From contig JAWKTX010000002.1 in the NCBI GenBank assembly GCA_041398825.1, positions 62,001-126,000 on the forward strand: DNA of 64,000 bases, written 5' to 3'. The stretch's first letter is position 1. Each line of letters begins with the position of its first letter. A program made the translations under genes and the position numbers. This document shows, in pieces, positions 63,965 to 64,000 of this stretch. The notes below the pieces were generated by a model. The model was not told where the DNA came from. It was given only the letters and a program-made list of their open reading frames with translations, and searched no databases. The stretch is from Planctomycetaceae bacterium. Its GTDB lineage: Bacteria; Planctomycetota; Planctomycetia; Planctomycetales; Planctomycetaceae.

Positions 63965-64000
63965 ATGAATGACAATCAGCAGTCACCCCGTGAAGTGCTG
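63965..64000 (+). CDS. Start of a gene cut by the window edge
   Basis: An ATG at 63965 opens a frame (MNDNQQSPREVL) that runs off the right end after 12 codons. It follows the M28 gene by 179 bases on the same strand. Codon use looks coding, but no family can be called and no clear ribosome site is seen. Confidence 0.4.
   Translation, partial: MNDNQQSPREVL

Noticed and set aside
1..64000. CRISPR arrays, tRNA or rRNA genes, insertion sequences, prophage
   Set aside because: No spaced direct repeats, T-loop-like motifs, rRNA-like stretches, transposase or phage genes were found by eye.

Overview
The window comes from a planctomycete, most likely order Planctomycetales; the genus cannot be fixed from sequence alone. 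The evidence is the set of families present: planctomycete cytochrome proteins of the DUF1549/DUF1553 type (two), DUF1501, DUF1552, a DUF1559 pseudopilin, a sulfatase, an ECF sigma factor of the planctomycete type, repeated ECF sigma/Ser-Thr kinase partnerships, a giant secreted protein with an N-terminal LEQRIVPA motif and a C-terminal dockerin, and a PEP-CTERM protein. No rRNA, tRNA, CRISPR array, phage or insertion sequence was seen.

Layout. 1-6.4 kb: a lipoprotein cut by the left edge, a secreted ThuA-like protein, a GH57 glucan enzyme, and three small membrane proteins. 6.5-8.7 kb: an ECF sigma factor overlapping a membrane-anchored kinase. 9.5-14.8 kb: a 1484-residue dockerin protein and a PEP-CTERM protein. 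15-21 kb: a second ECF sigma factor, a REP-like hairpin pair, a secreted repeat protein, and a second kinase whose TPR tail is broken by about five frameshifts. 21.3-22.8 kb: a DUF1559 pseudopilin and a lipoprotein. 23.5-30.2 kb: sulfatase, alpha/beta hydrolase, truncated haemoglobin, ferredoxin-thioredoxin-reductase-like protein, and a sialidase/FAD-oxidoreductase fusion. 30.3-36.8 kb: NYN nuclease-like protein, GT39-like membrane protein, AsmA-like protein, and a stand-alone E2-type acyltransferase. 36.9-41.6 kb: guaA and an NtrB/NtrC-like two-component pair. 42-50.5 kb: DUF1549/1553, DUF1501, a pilin-like protein, a frameshifted DUF1552 gene, and a secreted protein. 50.8-52.5 kb: a DUF4259-LRR fusion. 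52.6-61.3 kb (minus strand): a four-gene run of a thioredoxin/haem/PDZ protein, a membrane GATase-like protein, a DUF1549/1553 cytochrome, and one protein that joins an ECF sigma factor to a Ser/Thr kinase. 61.9-64 kb: an M28 peptidase with PDZ, and the start of a further gene.

The strongest candidate for something new is the sigma-kinase fusion at 52562-54097 together with the envelope redox genes transcribed just before it. Across the window ECF sigma factor and kinase occur in three arrangements: translationally overlapped, near neighbours, and fused. Much of the rest is typical planctomycete envelope and polysaccharide-related gene content, mostly in short operons or single genes separated by 50-800 bp.
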